Assembly: GCF_009834515.1 (NCBI RefSeq)
Contig: NZ_CP019426.1
Span: 3,647,501-3,711,500 of the forward strand
Source of the DNA: Pseudomonas sp. R84
GTDB lineage: Bacteria; Pseudomonadota; Gammaproteobacteria; Pseudomonadales; Pseudomonadaceae
DNA length: 64,000 nt
Direction: 5' to 3'
The position numbers and the translations under genes are program-made. Numbering within the stretch: position 1 is the first letter of the stretch; each line of letters opens with the position of its first letter. Shown here one piece after another: positions 8,675 through 17,362 of the stretch. The notes beneath the pieces were generated by a model that was not told the origin of the DNA, did no database searches, and saw only the letters and a list, made by a program, of their open reading frames with translations.

Positions 8675-10171
8675 ATGACAACACAACAACTGTTCCTAGG
8701 CATCGACTGCGGCACCCAAGGCACCAAAGCCATCATCCTCGACGCCATCAGCGGCCAAGTCCTCGGCCAAGGCGCCGCCGCACACACAATGATCAGCGGC
8801 GCCAACGGCCGCCGCGAGCAAGACACCCAGCAATGGCTCGAAGCCTTCGCCCTCGCTACCCGCCAGGCATTGCTGGCGGCGAATGTCGACGGCCAGGCGA
8901 TCCTCGGCATCGGCGTCTCCGGCCAGCAACACGGCCTGGTCCTGCTCGACGACCAAGGTGAAGTGCTGCGCCCGGCCAAGCTCTGGTGCGACACCGAAAC
9001 CAGCGCCGAAAACGACCGTCTGCTCACTCATCTGGGCGGTGAAAAAGGCTCGCTGGAACGCCTCGGCGTGGTCATCGCGCCGGGCTACACGGTGTCGAAA
9101 CTGCTCTGGACCAAAGAACAACACCCCGTGGTGTTCTCACGCATCGCACGCATTCTGCTGCCGCACGACTACCTGAACTTCTGGCTCACCGGCCGCGCCT
9201 GCAGCGAATACGGTGACGCTTCCGGCACCGGCTATTTCAACGTGCGCACTCGCCAATGGGACTTGCAACTGCTGCGCGACATCGACGCCAGCGGACGCCT
9301 GCAAGCGGCGCTACCTGAGCTGATCGATGCGCACCAAAGCGTCGGCACCCTCCTCCCGGCCATCGCCGAACACCTCGGCATCAACCCCGACGCATTGGTA
9401 TCAAGCGGTGGCGGCGACAACATGATGGGCGCCATCGGCACCGGCAATATCCAGCCCGGCGCGATCACCATGAGCCTTGGTTCCTCTGGCACGGTGTACG
9501 CCTATTCCGAGGTGCCGAAAGTCAGCCCGGACGCCTCGGTCGCGACGTTCTGCTCGTCCAGTGGCGGTTGGTTGCCGCTGATCTGCACGATGAACCTGAC
9601 CAACGCCACCGGCGCGATTCGCGAGTTGTTCGACCTCGATCTGCAGCAGTTCAACGACCTCGTCGCCCAGGCTCCCATCGGCGCCGACGGCGTGAGCATG
9701 CTGCCATTCCTCAACGGTGAACGGGTGCCCGCCCTGCCCCACGCCACCGGCAGCCTGCACGGCTTGACGCTGGATAACCTGACCCAGGCCAATCTGTGCC
9801 GCGCCGCCGTCGAAGGCACCACCTTCGGTCTACGTTACGGACTGGATTTGCTCCGCCAGAATGGTTTACAAAGCCGCAGCATTTGCCTGATCGGCGGCGG
9901 CTCGAAAAGCGCGGTGTGGCGGCAGATCGTCGCCGACATCATGAACACCCCGGTGATCTGCACCGAACAAAGCGAAGCCGCCGCCCTCGGCGCAGCGATT
10001 CAAGCGGCGTGGTGCAAATCCTGGTCGAACGGCCACGAAGACACCCTCGCCGATCTGTGCCAGCGCTGCGTGAAACTCGATTCAAGCAGTGAAACCCTGC
10101 CGATCGCCGCCAACGTCGCGGCGTTCCAGCATGCCTATGAACGCTATCAACAGCATGTCGCAACCCTATAA
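8675..10171 (+). CDS. mtlY: Xylulokinase
   Basis: This FGGY-family sugar kinase of 498 residues has an N-terminal phosphate loop LGIDCGTQGTKAIILDA, a Rossmann-type kinase fold in two halves and a C-terminal LIGGGSKSAVWRQIVADI. It phosphorylates D-xylulose, the product of arabitol oxidation by MtlD, to xylulose 5-phosphate. In P. fluorescens mtlY lies between mtlD and mtlZ, as here. The repeat element before it leaves 247 bases without coding, so transcription may be attenuated at that point. It overlaps nothing and is followed after 13 bases by mtlZ. Confidence 0.93.
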   Translation: MTTQQLFLGIDCGTQGTKAIILDAISGQVLGQGAAAHTMISGANGRREQDTQQWLEAFALATRQALLAANVDGQAILGIGVSGQQHGLVLLDDQGEVLRPAKLWCDTETSAENDRLLTHLGGEKGSLERLGVVIAPGYTVSKLLWTKEQHPVVFSRIARILLPHDYLNFWLTGRACSEYGDASGTGYFNVRTRQWDLQLLRDIDASGRLQAALPELIDAHQSVGTLLPAIAEHLGINPDALVSSGGGDNMMGAIGTGNIQPGAITMSLGSSGTVYAYSEVPKVSPDASVATFCSSSGGWLPLICTMNLTNATGAIRELFDLDLQQFNDLVAQAPIGADGVSMLPFLNGERVPALPHATGSLHGLTLDNLTQANLCRAAVEGTTFGLRYGLDLLRQNGLQSRSICLIGGGSKSAVWRQIVADIMNTPVICTEQSEAAALGAAIQAAWCKSWSNGHEDTLADLCQRCVKLDSSSETLPIAANVAAFQHAYERYQQHVATL

Positions 10172-10184
10172 AGAGCAAACAATT

Positions 10185-11123
10185 ATGTATTTGGTGTGTG
10201 GCGAAGCCCTGTTTGATTTTTTCAGTGAAGACGACGCCAGCGGTCTGGCCTCGAAAGTGAATTTCAACGCGATTGCCGGCGGTTCGCCGTTCAACGTCGC
10301 CGTCGGTTTGCGCCGTCTGGGCGTGGACTCGGCCTTGTTCGGCGGGCTGTCCACCGACTACCTCGGCCGCCGCTTGCAGCGAGTGCTGCAGGATGAAGGT
10401 GTGCGCCCGGACTATCTGGTGGATTTCGCCGCGCCGACCACGCTGGCCATGGTCGCCGTCGGTGCCAATGGCTCCCCGCATTACAGCTTTCGCGGTGAAG
10501 GCTGTGCCGATCGGCAACTGAGTCTTGCGCATCTGCCAGAGCTGAGCGCTGAGGTGCGCGGCTTGCACATTGGCTCATTCTCGCTGGTGGTGCAGCCGAT
10601 CGGCGACACCTTGCTGACGCTGGTACAGCGCGAAAGCGGCAAACGCCTGATCACCCTCGACCCCAACGTGCGCCTTAATCCCGAGCCGAATATCGACCTG
10701 TGGCGCGAGCGCATCGCGACGCTGGTACCACTCGCCGACCTGATCAAGGTCAGCGACGAAGACCTGAGCCTGCTCTACCCCGAACAGGACCCGCAACGGG
10801 TGATCGAAGGCTGGCTCGAACATCGCTGCCAGATCGTTTTCCTCACCCGGGGCGGCGACGGCGCCAGTGTGTTCAGCCGCCAGCATGGCAACTGGTCGGT
10901 GCCGGCGGCCTCAGTGAAGATCGCCGATACCGTTGGCGCCGGTGACACCTTCCAGGCCGCGCTGATCACCTGGCTGACCGAGCACGGTCTGGATTCGGTC
11001 GAAGGCGTGCAGCAACTCGCTCGCGAGCAGATCGACGCCATGCTCAAGTTCGCCGTACAAGCCGCCGCACTGACCTGCAGCAAGACTGGCCCGGATCTGC
11101 CCTATCGTCATCAATTGAGCTGA
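10185..11123 (+). CDS. mtlZ: Fructokinase
   Basis: This PfkB/ribokinase-family kinase of 312 residues phosphorylates fructose made by MtlD. The N-terminal part has the substrate-binding AGGSPFNVAVGLRRLG. The C-terminal signature DTVGAGD (248-254) gives the catalytic base Asp254 and the anion hole. The ATG at 10185 is preferred over an in-frame start about 100 bases upstream that would lie inside mtlY, because family members begin with a strand such as MYLVCGEAL. It is the last gene of the polyol operon. Confidence 0.93.
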   Translation: MYLVCGEALFDFFSEDDASGLASKVNFNAIAGGSPFNVAVGLRRLGVDSALFGGLSTDYLGRRLQRVLQDEGVRPDYLVDFAAPTTLAMVAVGANGSPHYSFRGEGCADRQLSLAHLPELSAEVRGLHIGSFSLVVQPIGDTLLTLVQRESGKRLITLDPNVRLNPEPNIDLWRERIATLVPLADLIKVSDEDLSLLYPEQDPQRVIEGWLEHRCQIVFLTRGGDGASVFSRQHGNWSVPAASVKIADTVGAGDTFQAALITWLTEHGLDSVEGVQQLAREQIDAMLKFAVQAAALTCSKTGPDLPYRHQLS

Positions 11124-11168
11124 GCGCGTAGACTGTCGGCCTTTTTGCGCACGACGGGATAACGGCTT

Positions 11169-11789
11169 TTGAATTACAGGCAGACGCTTGGACTACTGAC
11201 ACTGGCAACGCTACTGAGCGGGTGCGGCACCTCGCCGCCCCGCTCGCCGGAAGACATTTGCGAAATCTTCCGCGAAAAAAGCGACTGGTACGACGCTGCG
11301 CAAGTCACGCAAAAACGCTGGGGCGTGCCGATTCAGGTGCCCTTCGCGATCATGTATCAGGAATCCGGCTACCGCTACGACGCCAAGACTCCGCGCAAAT
11401 ACTTGCTCTGGGTGATCCCGTGGGGCCGCGTTTCGACCGCCTCGGGTTATGCGCAAGCCAAAGATGAAGTCTGGGCCGACTACCAGAAAAGCACCGGCCG
11501 CAGCGGAGCCGATCGCGAAGACTTCGACGACGCCATCGACTTTGTCGGCTGGTACATGGACAAGACCTATTCGATCAATGGCGTGTACAAGTACGACGCC
11601 TATAACCAGTACCTCAACTACCACGAAGGCTGGGGCGGATTCCGCAACAAGACCTACGCGAGCAAAGCCTGGCTGATGCCAACGGCGCGCAAAGTGCAGA
11701 ACCGTTCGGATGTGTATGCGCGGCAATATGCCGGGTGCAAGGAAGATTTGAATCGCGGGTTCTGGAGCCGGTTCTGGCATTGGCTGTAA
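11169..11789 (+). CDS. Lipoprotein with lysozyme/SLT-like domain
   Basis: This 206-residue lipoprotein has a clear lipobox LLSGC with Cys19 as the lipidated residue. The segment VPFAIMYQESGYRYDAKTP resembles the start of soluble lytic transglycosylase folds, with Glu65 as a candidate catalytic acid. The later AYNQYLNYHEGWGGF is also typical of this uncharacterised Pseudomonas group. It probably acts on peptidoglycan from a membrane anchor. The start is TTG, as no ATG gives the signal peptide. It faces the same way as mtlZ, but the 45-base gap and unrelated role suggest an independent gene. Confidence 0.75.
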   Translation: MNYRQTLGLLTLATLLSGCGTSPPRSPEDICEIFREKSDWYDAAQVTQKRWGVPIQVPFAIMYQESGYRYDAKTPRKYLLWVIPWGRVSTASGYAQAKDEVWADYQKSTGRSGADREDFDDAIDFVGWYMDKTYSINGVYKYDAYNQYLNYHEGWGGFRNKTYASKAWLMPTARKVQNRSDVYARQYAGCKEDLNRGFWSRFWHWL

Positions 11790-11804
11790 AAGCTCCGGGA
11801 TCCC

Positions 11805-11891
11805 GTGTAGGAGCTGCCGAAGGCTGCGATCTTTTGATCTTGGTTTTTTAAAATCAACGTCAAAAGATCGCAGCCTGCGGCAGCTCCTACA
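11805..11891. repeat. Inverted repeat, family B, copy 1
   Basis: The arms GTAGGAGCTGCCGAAGGCTG...GATCTTTTGATC and ...AAAAGATCGCAGCCTGCGGC...CTCCTAC are inverted around a short A/T spacer. The element lies between convergent genes (the SLT-like lipoprotein and the porin). Its hairpin could act as a bidirectional transcription end. Related copies are at 33839, 56380 (half) and 57401. Confidence 0.9.
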
Positions 11892-11901
11892 TTGGGAGCC
11901 G

Positions 11902-13203
11902 TTACAGGACGGAGAAGCTATAACTCACAATCAACCGGGTCTCATCCACATCCCGGGCAAACTTCTCATAATTGGTGCGATACGTAGCATTCCTCAAACG
12001 CAGACTCACATCCTTGAACGTGCCCGTCTGAATCACATACTTCAACTCGCTATCGCGCTCCCACTCCTTGCCTTCCTGATCACTGCCCAACACCTTGATG
12101 TGATCACCGTTCACATAGCGGGTCAGAAAGCTCAAACCATTAATGCCAATGGCCTTGAAGTCATAGTCATAACGCAACTGCCACGAGCGTTCCTGCGCAG
12201 CGGCGAAGTCGTTGACCTGCACATAGTTGACCAGATACGGATTGCTGCCATCGAGGTACGGCATCGAGTTGTCGCCGTTCATGCGCTGCCAACCGGCGCT
12301 GAACGTGTGGCCGCTGTGCGCATACGACAACATGCCGCTCAACGCCCGGTTATCGATGGAACCGGCCTTGGCATCACCGCTGTCGGCACTTTTCAGCACG
12401 CGCAGATCCGCTTTAAGCACACCGCCAGCTAACGGTTGATTACCCAACAGCCCGACAAAGTGCTGACGATAAATGTCTTCCAGTTCAGCGTAGTGATACT
12501 GCGCGGTCAGGCGATCGTTGATCTTGTAGTCGAAGCCGTACATGTCGAAATGATCGGCAGTGGTGTTGCAGGCGTAGCGCTTGTTCTTGCAGTGCACGCG
12601 GATGTCTTGCGAATCGGTGGAATCGCGCGCGGTGTACTTGTCCAGGCGCGCGGCCATGAAGGTCAGGTCTTTCACCTCTTTAGAGGTGAGCATGGCGCCG
12701 TTGAACATCGTCGGCAGCAAACGGCCGTCGTTGTATTTCAACAGAGGCAGATCCGGCAACAGCGCGCCGTACTTCAGCACCGTGTCCGAGACCTTGACCT
12801 TAGCGGTCAGGCCCATTTTCGCGTACTGACCTTTCGAGCCGCGCGGGTCGTTGCCGCTCGATGGCAACAAGCCGCTGTTGCTGCGGTCCGGGCTGGAATC
12901 GAGTTGAAAGCCGAGCATGCCCAGCGCATCGATACCAAAACCCACCGTTCCTTCGGTGTAGCCCGATTGCAGGTTGAGAATAAAACCCTGTGCCGACTCT
13001 TCACGCTTGGACGCGCCCTGATCGTTCGTGGTGTGCCCATCACGGAAATCGCGGTTGAAGTACACCGTGCGCGACTCGATTTTCGCCGTGGCGTCTTCAA
13101 AAAATCCGCTGGCCTGAACCTGTGCAGTAAAACCTGCGCACAGCACAACGGCTCCGAAGCCAAACGACTGGCGCGGGGTGATGAGGGGAAATGGGGGACG
13201 CAT
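11902..13203 (-). CDS. OprD-family outer membrane porin
   Basis: This substrate-specific porin of the Pseudomonas OprD family has 433 residues. It has a signal peptide ending in QVQAS before GFFEDATAKIESRTVYFNRDF, the family's first strands. ALLPDLPLLKYNDGRLLP, the paired cysteines in HCKNKRYACN, and the tyrosine/aromatic-rich strands to the end (IVSYSFSVL) are typical. The ATG at 13203 is preferred because it starts the signal peptide; upstream in-frame sequence lacks one. Nothing in the sequence fixes the substrate; OprD relatives take amino acids or aromatic acids. No partner gene lies next to it. Confidence 0.88.
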   Translation of the reverse strand: MRPPFPLITPRQSFGFGAVVLCAGFTAQVQASGFFEDATAKIESRTVYFNRDFRDGHTTNDQGASKREESAQGFILNLQSGYTEGTVGFGIDALGMLGFQLDSSPDRSNSGLLPSSGNDPRGSKGQYAKMGLTAKVKVSDTVLKYGALLPDLPLLKYNDGRLLPTMFNGAMLTSKEVKDLTFMAARLDKYTARDSTDSQDIRVHCKNKRYACNTTADHFDMYGFDYKINDRLTAQYHYAELEDIYRQHFVGLLGNQPLAGGVLKADLRVLKSADSGDAKAGSIDNRALSGMLSYAHSGHTFSAGWQRMNGDNSMPYLDGSNPYLVNYVQVNDFAAAQERSWQLRYDYDFKAIGINGLSFLTRYVNGDHIKVLGSDQEGKEWERDSELKYVIQTGTFKDVSLRLRNATYRTNYEKFARDVDETRLIVSYSFSVL

Positions 13204-13576
13204 GAAAAACTCCAACAATGCAGCGTTTGCGCAAGCGCGCAACAAGCCAGAAAAATAGCTCCCGTCCCGGATCAGATTGAACCAGGAGAAAGTGGACACG
13301 CAGGGGTGAGCAGCAATGATGGCAGATGGCTTTGACGTGCTACAGGCGACTTTAGTCTGAATCTGACTGAGGATTCTTCAACCCCGGTCGTGGAAAAAGT
13401 TGCCGGCAATCAACGCCAATTCGCAGCAAACGCCCGGTTTTACTGGGTCAAACACCTCATCTAAGGGTTTTCCCTATACCGCAAACCTGCCAGACCTACG
13501 GCTTTTGTGCCTTGAACGAGGCCGCTGAATCCTCCATCATCCGTCACCTGCTTATTCAACGGACGGAATTCAAGGC

Positions 13577-15649
13577 ATGCTGGACGCCAACGCAACCCAC
13601 ATTACCCTCACGCTTGAAGGCGCCAACGCCGACCTGCAAGTCCTCAGCTTCACCGGTCGCGAAGCCCTCAACCAACCGTTCCGTTTCGACCTTGAACTCG
13701 TCAGCGCGCGCCCCGACCTGAAACTCGAAGAGCTGTTGCACAAGCCCGGCGTCCTGACTTTCGGCCCGACCGGCGAAGGCAAGATCCACGGTCTGGTCTA
13801 TCGCATCGAGCAAGGCGACTCCGGCAAGACCCTGACCCGTTACAGCCTCAGCCTGGTGCCACAACTGGCCTACCTGCGGCACAACCACGATCAGCAGATC
13901 TTCCAGCAACTGACCGTGCCGAAAATCATCGCCCAGGTCCTGGAAGATCGCGGCATCCTCGCCGACGCCTACAGCTTCCAGCTCAACGCCGAATACCCGG
14001 AACGCGAGTACTGCGTGCAGTACGACGAATCCGACCTGCATTTCATCCAGCGCCTGTGCGAGGAAGAAGGCATTCACTTCCACTTCCAGCACAGCAGCAG
14101 CGGCCACAAACTGGTGTTCGGCGACGACCAGACCGTGTTCCGTAAGCTGAAACCGGTGAGCTACCAGCAAGACTCCGGCATGGCCGCCGACAAACCGGTG
14201 ATCAAGCGTTTCAACCTGCGTCTGGAAACCCGCACCACCCGCGTCAGCCGCCGCGACTACGACTTCGAAAAACCGCAGATCCTCCCCGAAGGCACGGCGA
14301 AAAGCACCTTTGCCCCGGACCTCGAAGACTACGACTACCCCGGCCGCTTCACCACCCGCGAGCGCGGCAAGTTCCTTTCCACCCGCGCCCTCGAACGCCA
14401 TCGCAGCGACTACAAACTCGCCGAAGGCAAAGGTGACGAACCGACGCTGACCAGCGGCCATTTCCTCACGCTCGCCGAACACCCGCGCGCCGAATGGAAT
14501 GAGCTGTGGCTGCTGCTGGAAGTCTTCCACGAAGGCAAACAACCGCAAGTGCTCGGCGAAAACGTCACCAGCGACGTCACCGAGAACAAAAGCGATTTCC
14601 ACCAGGGCTACCGCAACAGCTTCCTCGCCACCCCGTGGGATGCGCACTACCGCCCTGCCCTTGAACACCCGAAACCAAAAGTCCTCGGCAGCCAGACCGC
14701 GGTCGTCACCGGCCCGGCCGGCGAAGAAATCCACTGCGACCAGTACGGCCGCATCAAAGTGCAATTCCACTGGGACCGCGACGGTCAGTCCAACGACAAA
14801 ACCACCTGCTGGATGCGCGTCGCCAGCGGCTGGGCCGGCGCAGCGTACGGCGGCATCGCCATCCCGCGCATCGGCATGGAAGTCCTCGTTACCTTCCTCG
14901 AAGGCGATCCCGACCAGCCGCTGGTCACCGGTTGCCTGTACCACAAGGAAAACGTCGTCCCCTACGACCTGCCGGCAAACAAGACCCGCAGCACCTTCAA
15001 AACCCTGAGCTCACCGGGCGGCAAGGGCTACAACGAGTTCCGTATCGAAGACAAGAAAGGCGTCGAGCAGATCTACATCCACGCCCAACGCGACTGGGAC
15101 GAAAACATTGAGCACGATCAGAAGATTCGTGTCGGGAATGAACGGCACGACACCGTTGAAGCCAATACGCTGAGTGAGTTCAAGGTTGAAGAGCACCGGA
15201 TTACGCATCTGGATCGTATCAGTGAGATGCGCGCGGATGATCACCTGACCGTGGGCGTGACTCAGCATGTGAAAGTAGGTACGGCGCAGTTTGTCGAGGC
15301 CGGGACAGAGATTCACTATCACGCGGGTGAGAAAGTGGTGATCGAGGGCGGCATGGAGCTGACCGCCAAGGCGGGCGGGAGCTTTGTGAAGGTGGATGCC
15401 GGTGGTGTGACCATCAGCGGGGCTGAGGTGAAGGTGAATACCGGTGGTGCGCCTGGGGTGGGAACCGGGATCGGGATTCTGGAACCTGTCATACCGTGGG
15501 CCGCAGCGAAAGACAAAGCAGGTGCCCTGCTCGTCCCGGCCGCCGCACAGATGGCCTTGGCCAAAGCCGCTCGCGCTGCCGGCGACATACGTTGCCCGAT
15601 CTGCGAAGCCTGCCGCGAAGGCAAATGCGATCTGGGAGCTACAGCATGA
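13577..15649 (+). CDS. vgrG: Type VI secretion spike protein VgrG
   Basis: This VgrG/TssI protein of 690 residues has an N-terminal gp27-like region (to about 330, with YCVQYDESDLHFIQRLCEEE), a gp5-type OB fold (GEEIHCDQYGRIKVQFHWDR to GDPDQPLVTGCLYHKENVVP) and a C-terminal beta-helix rich in V/G repeats. It forms the trimeric tip that carries effectors. The last residues contain CPICEACREGKC, a tight four-cysteine cluster. Base use changes at about 15110, from almost all C-ending codons to mixed, where the conserved core meets the cargo-specific tail. Its stop overlaps the next start (ATGA). No structural T6SS genes lie in the window. Confidence 0.95.
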   Translation: MLDANATHITLTLEGANADLQVLSFTGREALNQPFRFDLELVSARPDLKLEELLHKPGVLTFGPTGEGKIHGLVYRIEQGDSGKTLTRYSLSLVPQLAYLRHNHDQQIFQQLTVPKIIAQVLEDRGILADAYSFQLNAEYPEREYCVQYDESDLHFIQRLCEEEGIHFHFQHSSSGHKLVFGDDQTVFRKLKPVSYQQDSGMAADKPVIKRFNLRLETRTTRVSRRDYDFEKPQILPEGTAKSTFAPDLEDYDYPGRFTTRERGKFLSTRALERHRSDYKLAEGKGDEPTLTSGHFLTLAEHPRAEWNELWLLLEVFHEGKQPQVLGENVTSDVTENKSDFHQGYRNSFLATPWDAHYRPALEHPKPKVLGSQTAVVTGPAGEEIHCDQYGRIKVQFHWDRDGQSNDKTTCWMRVASGWAGAAYGGIAIPRIGMEVLVTFLEGDPDQPLVTGCLYHKENVVPYDLPANKTRSTFKTLSSPGGKGYNEFRIEDKKGVEQIYIHAQRDWDENIEHDQKIRVGNERHDTVEANTLSEFKVEEHRITHLDRISEMRADDHLTVGVTQHVKVGTAQFVEAGTEIHYHAGEKVVIEGGMELTAKAGGSFVKVDAGGVTISGAEVKVNTGGAPGVGTGIGILEPVIPWAAAKDKAGALLVPAAAQMALAKAARAAGDIRCPICEACREGKCDLGATA

Positions 15650-16497
15650 GCGAAGCACTCAACAACTGGCTAGGCGAACAGGCCAGACTCAATCGCGTGC
15701 TGATTCTGGCACTGGACAGCCTCGCCGAACCCAATCCGGTCACCTCGCTGTATAGCGCCGGCGTCATGCAACGCTCGGTACAACTTTACCGCCGTACCGA
15801 ATACGCGCAGTTCGCCGCCATCAGTCCATGGCTGACCGAATTACAGAACCCGGGCAACGATGCGTTCCGCAAACTACTCGATGACCCACAGCGCAACTGG
15901 GGCTGGATCGGCAGCATGGACAAGGCTGATCTCGACAGCCTGACCCAGCACTGGATCGCTCGCATGGTCATCGACGAAGACGGCGAGCGCTCGCTGTTCC
16001 GTTTTCAAGACAACCGGGTTCTGGCCCGCTGCCTGGGCAACATGAAGGAAATCGAATGGCCGCTGCTGCTGGGTCCGATCAGCAGTGTGCTGTATTGGGA
16101 GGAGAATCAGTGGAGAAGTGCGGATAACGGCAAACCAGGCATGTATGCCGTACCTAACCCGGCACCATGGCTTCAAGCCCCTACGCCGCCAGAGCGAACC
16201 CGCGAAATCTTGCGTGCGAACCTCAAGCGCTGGTTGCTGGTGTATCACGCCGAAACCGCCGCAAAACTCTCAGAAACCCGCCCGATCCTCGAATGGCTGG
16301 AAGAGCAGATGGACCTGCTCCAGGCCTGGCAATGGAACACGCCAGAGCAGCGGGAGTTCATGTTGACCCTGCGCCTCGACCCCAGGAATGCCGAGGACCT
16401 GGCTTGGCAGCCCTTACCTGGAGAAACGCCGGAGAAGCATTTTGAGCGGTGTGAACGGTTTTTTGCTAAACACAGCGACGACTACGCACTGAATTAA
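15646..16497 (+). CDS. DUF4123 T6SS effector adaptor (Tap-1/TEC-like)
   Basis: This 283-residue protein has the N-terminal DUF4123 region (LILALDSLAEPNPVTSLYSAG; AQFAAISPWLTELQ; FRFQDNRVLARCL). Proteins of this family load a specific effector onto the matching VgrG and are not themselves delivered. The ATG at 15646 overlaps the vgrG stop, giving translational coupling, and is preferred to upstream starts inside vgrG. Its place between VgrG and a lipase effector is the classic context. The C-terminal half (from about 180) is less conserved and probably recognises the lipase. Confidence 0.9.
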   Translation: MSEALNNWLGEQARLNRVLILALDSLAEPNPVTSLYSAGVMQRSVQLYRRTEYAQFAAISPWLTELQNPGNDAFRKLLDDPQRNWGWIGSMDKADLDSLTQHWIARMVIDEDGERSLFRFQDNRVLARCLGNMKEIEWPLLLGPISSVLYWEENQWRSADNGKPGMYAVPNPAPWLQAPTPPERTREILRANLKRWLLVYHAETAAKLSETRPILEWLEEQMDLLQAWQWNTPEQREFMLTLRLDPRNAEDLAWQPLPGETPEKHFERCERFFAKHSDDYALN

Positions 16498-16555
16498 TAT
16501 CGAAACTTTGGGTGTCGCTCGCTCGAAACGATCGCCCGAGTCAAAGGACAATCAA

Positions 16556-17350
16556 ATGCGTCATCGCAATATTTCCAATGGGTTTGTTCGCAGCATCATG
16601 ATCGGGTTGGGTGCGATTGGGGCTACTGGCTGTTCGGTTGCTCAGCAAGACAGTTTTACTTTAGTGACTGAGCTTCCCCCCGGGTTTCAGATATTGGTTG
16701 AAGCGCAATATGTGCCTCGGATGGGTGAGACGTGTTCTGTTCCAGTGAAGAAAGGCCGTGAACATCCGGGTTTCAAGTTCTTCGAACAGAAACGCAGTGA
16801 GAAAGCTCAAACTGCGAACTTTCAGGTTGCCCTTACAAGTGTGGAGGGCGGATGTCCGCTGGTTTTGGATAATCTCGACTATGAGATTTACGCCAAATAC
16901 GCTGCTGGTCCGGTAGACGTAGGCAAAGACTATTCGGGAATCCAGTTTGAGGACGGCCCGACTGATGGGACTCATCCACCGTCTCCACTTAAGTTGCAAC
17001 GGGAGTGCGAGTGGCTATTCCGCACTGTCGGGTCCAATCGCGTTATCGCAAAAATCCTTAAATGCGCTCCGGTGGCGACGCAAGAAGAAAAAAATGGTGC
17101 TATCGCCGAAGGGCCCTTGAAGCGTCCGCAGTTAGTGGGGAAGACATTGAGAGTCACCTTCACTGTGTCCAATGATGAGAGGCCGGCCGTAGGTGACAAT
17201 TGGGTGAAATTTCCGAAAGGATGGAAGCGTTGCATGGGCAAGAGTCTGGAAGATCCCTATGCGTTCTGTCGCGGTAACACTACCGATTTCAAACCTTTCA
17301 AAATGCCGGACGGGCGAGATTGCACGATCTACCCGACGTGTACGGAATAA
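16556..17350 (+). CDS. Putative periplasmic immunity lipoprotein for the T6SS lipase
   Basis: I do not recognise a named domain in this 264-residue protein. It has a basic N terminus, a hydrophobic stretch and a plausible lipobox GATGC (Cys26), so it is probably a lipoprotein facing the periplasm. It carries many cysteines (for example MGETCSVPV, GGCPLVLD, CEWLF, CMGKS, CTIYPTC), consistent with disulfides. It sits between the adaptor and the lipase gene, 13 bases before the latter. Known antidotes of T6SS phospholipases are periplasmic lipoproteins encoded next to the toxin, so immunity is the best inference. It is more A+T-rich than vgrG. The ATG at 16556 gives the signal peptide. Confidence 0.6.
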   Translation: MRHRNISNGFVRSIMIGLGAIGATGCSVAQQDSFTLVTELPPGFQILVEAQYVPRMGETCSVPVKKGREHPGFKFFEQKRSEKAQTANFQVALTSVEGGCPLVLDNLDYEIYAKYAAGPVDVGKDYSGIQFEDGPTDGTHPPSPLKLQRECEWLFRTVGSNRVIAKILKCAPVATQEEKNGAIAEGPLKRPQLVGKTLRVTFTVSNDERPAVGDNWVKFPKGWKRCMGKSLEDPYAFCRGNTTDFKPFKMPDGRDCTIYPTCTE

Positions 17351-17362
17351 GGACATTCATCA

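Noticed and set aside
13556..14944. 462-codon open frame on the minus strand across vgrG
   Set aside because: The composition (many Phe, Val, Ala, Glu) is typical of an antisense shadow; the + strand has clear VgrG motifs.
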